Source of the DNA: Phoenix dactylifera
Lineage: Eukaryota; Streptophyta; Magnoliopsida; Arecales; Arecaceae
Direction: 5' to 3'
Assembly (NCBI RefSeq): GCF_009389715.1
Contig: NC_052392.1
Coordinates: forward strand, 38,063,410 to 38,127,409
Length of the DNA stretch: 64,000 nucleotides
The translations under genes and the position numbers were made by a program. Below, one piece after another: positions 60,690-64,000 of the stretch; position 1 is the first letter of the stretch, and every line of letters starts with the position of its first letter. The notes beneath the pieces were generated by a model that had not been told where the DNA came from, did not search any database, and was given only the letters and a program-made list of their open reading frames with translations.

Positions 60690-63600
60690 CTGAAGAGATA
60701 CAAACTTGTATACTGATTAACCTTCAGAATTATGTTAGCTGAAGATGGAAACTGCAGAAGAAGATGATAACAAACCAACAACAGATAAAAATTTGGAAAT
60801 TCTAAAATCCACTGACTGGTTACCAGAAAATATATAAAAGTTTGACCTTGATGGAAAAATGAAACAGGAAGCATTATATGCTTGAGTCTCAAATATACTA
60901 AGGCTTAAGAATTGTCAAGCATATACTAGATCAGACTTTATGATGTCAGAATTAAAACCTGTCAATCTTTGAATATGCAGGACTACTGCTGGCAGTCAAT
61001 GGATATCAAAAGCCTTCCAGTAGTCTAGCATGTTCACATGTCGATGAATTTGTAATATTCTGCCATAAGTATGATATTCTACAGGCAAAATCGACCACTC
61101 CAAAACTTAGAAACATGGCCAACAAGCCTATATAATTTCAGGCATCGAGATAAAGACGAGATTGCCTGAAGAAGAGTGAGACAAGAGGGAATTCAGATAA
61201 CACATGTCTTGCTGTCTGATAAACAGCACAGGCACGATATGTAATTTAGTTCTACAAGGATTTATGCTCCTTTGATTGGAGAACTTAATACATTTATTTG
61301 CAGAACACCCATAAATGTAAGAGGACAGGAAGTGACAGGCTTGAAGTCAAATTTAAGGACTTAAACTGGGTTTGGTTTGAGAAGAAAAGATCCGGACTAA
61401 CTTGGTTAAATACAAGAAGCTGGAGGGAGGGAAGGAGGGTTAAACTATTCCAACATTTTATGGGAGTAAATTGTTCTCAGGTTAACTAGATTAAATGGGT
61501 CAGGAGAGGAAGTAGAGCATTTATTGTATACTAATTTTTCAAAAGATAACTATTCTACCCTCCCGACAAGATGATTTAACCAGGTGTTGAAGTGGGCGTT
61601 TGGCAGAATAAGATGGAATAAATGGGCTAAAAGGCTTCTATCTCGTTCCCAAACCAAACATAGCATCAAGGTCATGCCTACTAAAGTAACACACTGAGTC
61701 AGCCCATTCTAAGGACATGGTAGCTTAGCTGACATTTAATGCTGATATTAAATATGATTTTACCAAACTGGACCAGGCCAGCAAGTTGAACTGGTTGAAT
61801 CATCAACAAAGGTGAGTCAATGATCAGGATAAACCCTGCTGCTTCACATAAATTCTAACATATTTTAGTAAACCCATCTCAATCAGTGATAAACTAGCAA
61901 TTTCTTCAAACTGTTGACAATTTCAGTTAACAGACTGATTTTAATTTATTTAAAATAGCATAATGAATTGGGGTTAGGCATGATCTTAGTCGCTCCATGG
62001 TGATTCCTCTCTCATTCTCCACAGCATGGATGCTCCACAACAGCCATTGATGGCTCAGGTAGTGGACATGTGGCCTCCAGAAACGACAGGTTAACTCCTC
62101 TCTCGTACAACCTCTAGCAATGGTCAATCGATTGCAGACCTCTCTCTCCTCCTTTAAGTTCTTCCCAAGACCTCATATTCCCTCGTTCACTTTCGGTCTC
62201 ATTTCTTGTAGTTTCCTATTTCCATATTCTTTTAGAAGAAAACACAAGGGAGAAAAGAAGGAAACAAGGTAGTATGCCGAAGGAAACTAGGTAGTATACA
62301 ACTTTTTATGGCTTACCTTGTCTGCATTTGATTTTGCACTTGTTAAAGAAATATATTCTGCATGCCTCGGGCACTTAGGCTTTGTATTTAGTTAAATGTT
62401 CCATGAAAGAATTAAGAACAATTGGTATGGATTTTAGAATCTTTAGATGCTCTCTTCTTCCTCCTTTCCTCTCAGCTTCTTACTCCCCATTTTTGTTACA
62501 TGGACTTAGGTTAGTGTGTAAGGTACAGTAATGTGTCTAATTGTCGGATCAGTTTAATATCTAAGAATTTCCTCCTACAGAGCCTGTTTGAGTGGCATAT
62601 CAATAACCATGTTTAAGTGTTAGGTATGGGTACTCTTGGCTAATCAAAAGGACCATGTAGAACCCATTCAATCAATTTCACTAAGCTCCTTTTTCTCCCT
62701 CGAGGACAAATGCTCTATCTAATTTGAACTCTGTAGAAATCAAGCAAAATCAAGCAATATTTACAAATGGGCTATTGAGCATTACACACGGTTAATACTA
62801 GTCTTTATATTAGCAACCACGTCTTATTACGCATGATCATTGTGATGCTGTTTGTGATTAATTATCATAAAAAGTGCTGAGAGTTGTCATAAAACTTTCC
62901 TCATTATATATAAAACATCTATAATTTGTTTACAATTAATATGTCGTTAGTTAACCTATCACATAATGATTGCATCGTGATTCATTTCTTGCATGACAGC
63001 CAAATTAGTAACCCCTAGCACCGTCATTTTTCCAATTCAATCAATAATCAGGTTTTAAGACCTCAATTCTAAAGACAGGTTAAGATGCTTTCTAGGAACA
63101 TAATCTTAAAGCTTAAATATTATAAATTCAATCCTGATTTCAAGCTAACTTTGAAGTTAATCATAGAGTACCTAGAAAATACAAGTCCAAGATTGACCTT
63201 GATACTGCAACAAACAACCCATGTTATAGAATATTAGAGACCCAAGTTCAACCTTTTCTTGTTCTGCAGAGTCTCTTTGATCCAAGAATAATCTTGATTT
63301 TGTTTTGGCCAACCTTAGATCTAGATATCAGTAGTAAGAAACAACCTCCTGCAATCACAGAACTTAGATAAAATCCTTCTCCAGCTTTCTTCTTCTCTAT
63401 CTCAATTTCTTATGCCTGTTATTGTTAAGCACCTAAACTTGTGTCAATTGGTAACGAAGCTGTGGGGGCATTCAATCAAAAGGAAGAAGAGAATCAAAAA
63501 GAAAAGAAGAAAGTAGAAGGATGATCTTGAGTGGAATCAACCACTAGTTCCAGATAAAAACTAACACAAATTTCATATCAATACTTCATTGCTTTCTTTC

Positions 63601-64000
63601 TCTGCAATATGTTTTATGCAGGCAATATATGACTCTTCATATTTTTTACATTAATAAATCAGAACCTTCTAAAAGACCAAAAATAACTACATTCCTGAAC
63701 TCTAGGACACATGCATGAACCATTAAGTAATGAGGCATAAAAATTCTACAAGTCATGTCCCACAATCATGAACACACATTTAATGCCTGACCACCAGTTA
63801 TTAAATACCTTACAAATACTACTTGACTGAACATTGACTTAAAGATATGGGCTTCAAAATGTCCAATCCAGTGCTTCTACTTCAGATAAATTTTTATAAA
63901 GGTTTTGAATTGATTTCAGTCAGTTTCCCATGAATTTTTTTAGTATGATCTATGATCTTCTTACTGGATGCCAATGACTTATAGCCTTAGGGTGAGATTT
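60690..64000 (-). other. Probable upstream intron of the RanBPM-like gene, no exon found
   Basis: I looked on the minus strand for SPRY-domain wording and found none. The short open frames here show no family resemblance. The sequence is AT-rich and unremarkable. The missing 5' exons are most likely beyond the window. Confidence 0.45.

Noticed and set aside
61927..62127. A 66-codon minus-strand open frame (MTIARGCTREELTC)
   Set aside because: It starts at a non-ATG codon, has no recognisable family and no splice context matching the RanBPM-like gene.

Overview
The window looks like a piece of a plant nuclear chromosome. It has three large multi-exon genes with GT-AG introns, long AT-rich introns full of degraded transposons, a plant-type U2 snRNA gene with a plant Upstream Sequence Element, and microsatellites. 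The retroelement content and the style of the predicted proteins suggest a monocot, perhaps a palm; that is inference. I found no operons, CRISPR arrays, prophage or tRNA genes.

Layout. 1-2330: intergenic DNA with a decayed LINE tail, then a GC-rich promoter with a G-box. 2330-20415 (+): a TOM1-like (TOL) VHS-GAT protein with nine coding exons (409 aa). Its introns hold two hAT-type MITEs and a block that looks mitochondrial. 20415-25918: intergenic DNA with an LTR element (TRIM type) broken by a LINE fragment, a Mutator-like element with 50-bp inverted ends, and right beside it a U2 snRNA gene (24218-24416). 25919-44539 (-): a complete phospholipase D of the delta class (ten coding exons, 860 aa, two HKD motifs). 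Its introns contain two complete TRIMs in opposite orientation, a SINE with target duplications, an RTE tail and a GTACCGG-rich MITE. 45008-45949 (-): a possible 44-residue ORF spread over three exons in the PLD leader region. 46-49 kb: AT-rich intergenic DNA with a degenerate minisatellite. 48946-51456 (-): a young 5'-truncated LINE with an open 825-codon reverse transcriptase/RNase H frame. 52045-60689 (-): the 3' part of a RanBPM-like LisH/CTLH/CRA protein; its 5' exons (SPRY region) are not recognisable inside the window and probably lie beyond 64000.

The three protein genes are not functionally linked in any obvious way: TOL is an ESCRT-0-like ubiquitin receptor, PLD-delta is a membrane lipid-signalling enzyme, and RanBPM-like proteins belong to CTLH ubiquitin-ligase complexes. 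TOL and PLD are convergent; PLD and the RanBPM-like gene are both on the minus strand.

No undescribed biological system is convincingly present. The most informative structures are a five-copy MITE family with 8-bp target duplications, a TRIM family whose LTRs carry an snRNA-like promoter motif, the Mutator-like insertion 56 bp upstream of the U2 promoter element, and the spliced 44-aa ORF upstream of PLD. Exon limits were worked out by eye from reading frame, splice consensus and protein-family continuity.
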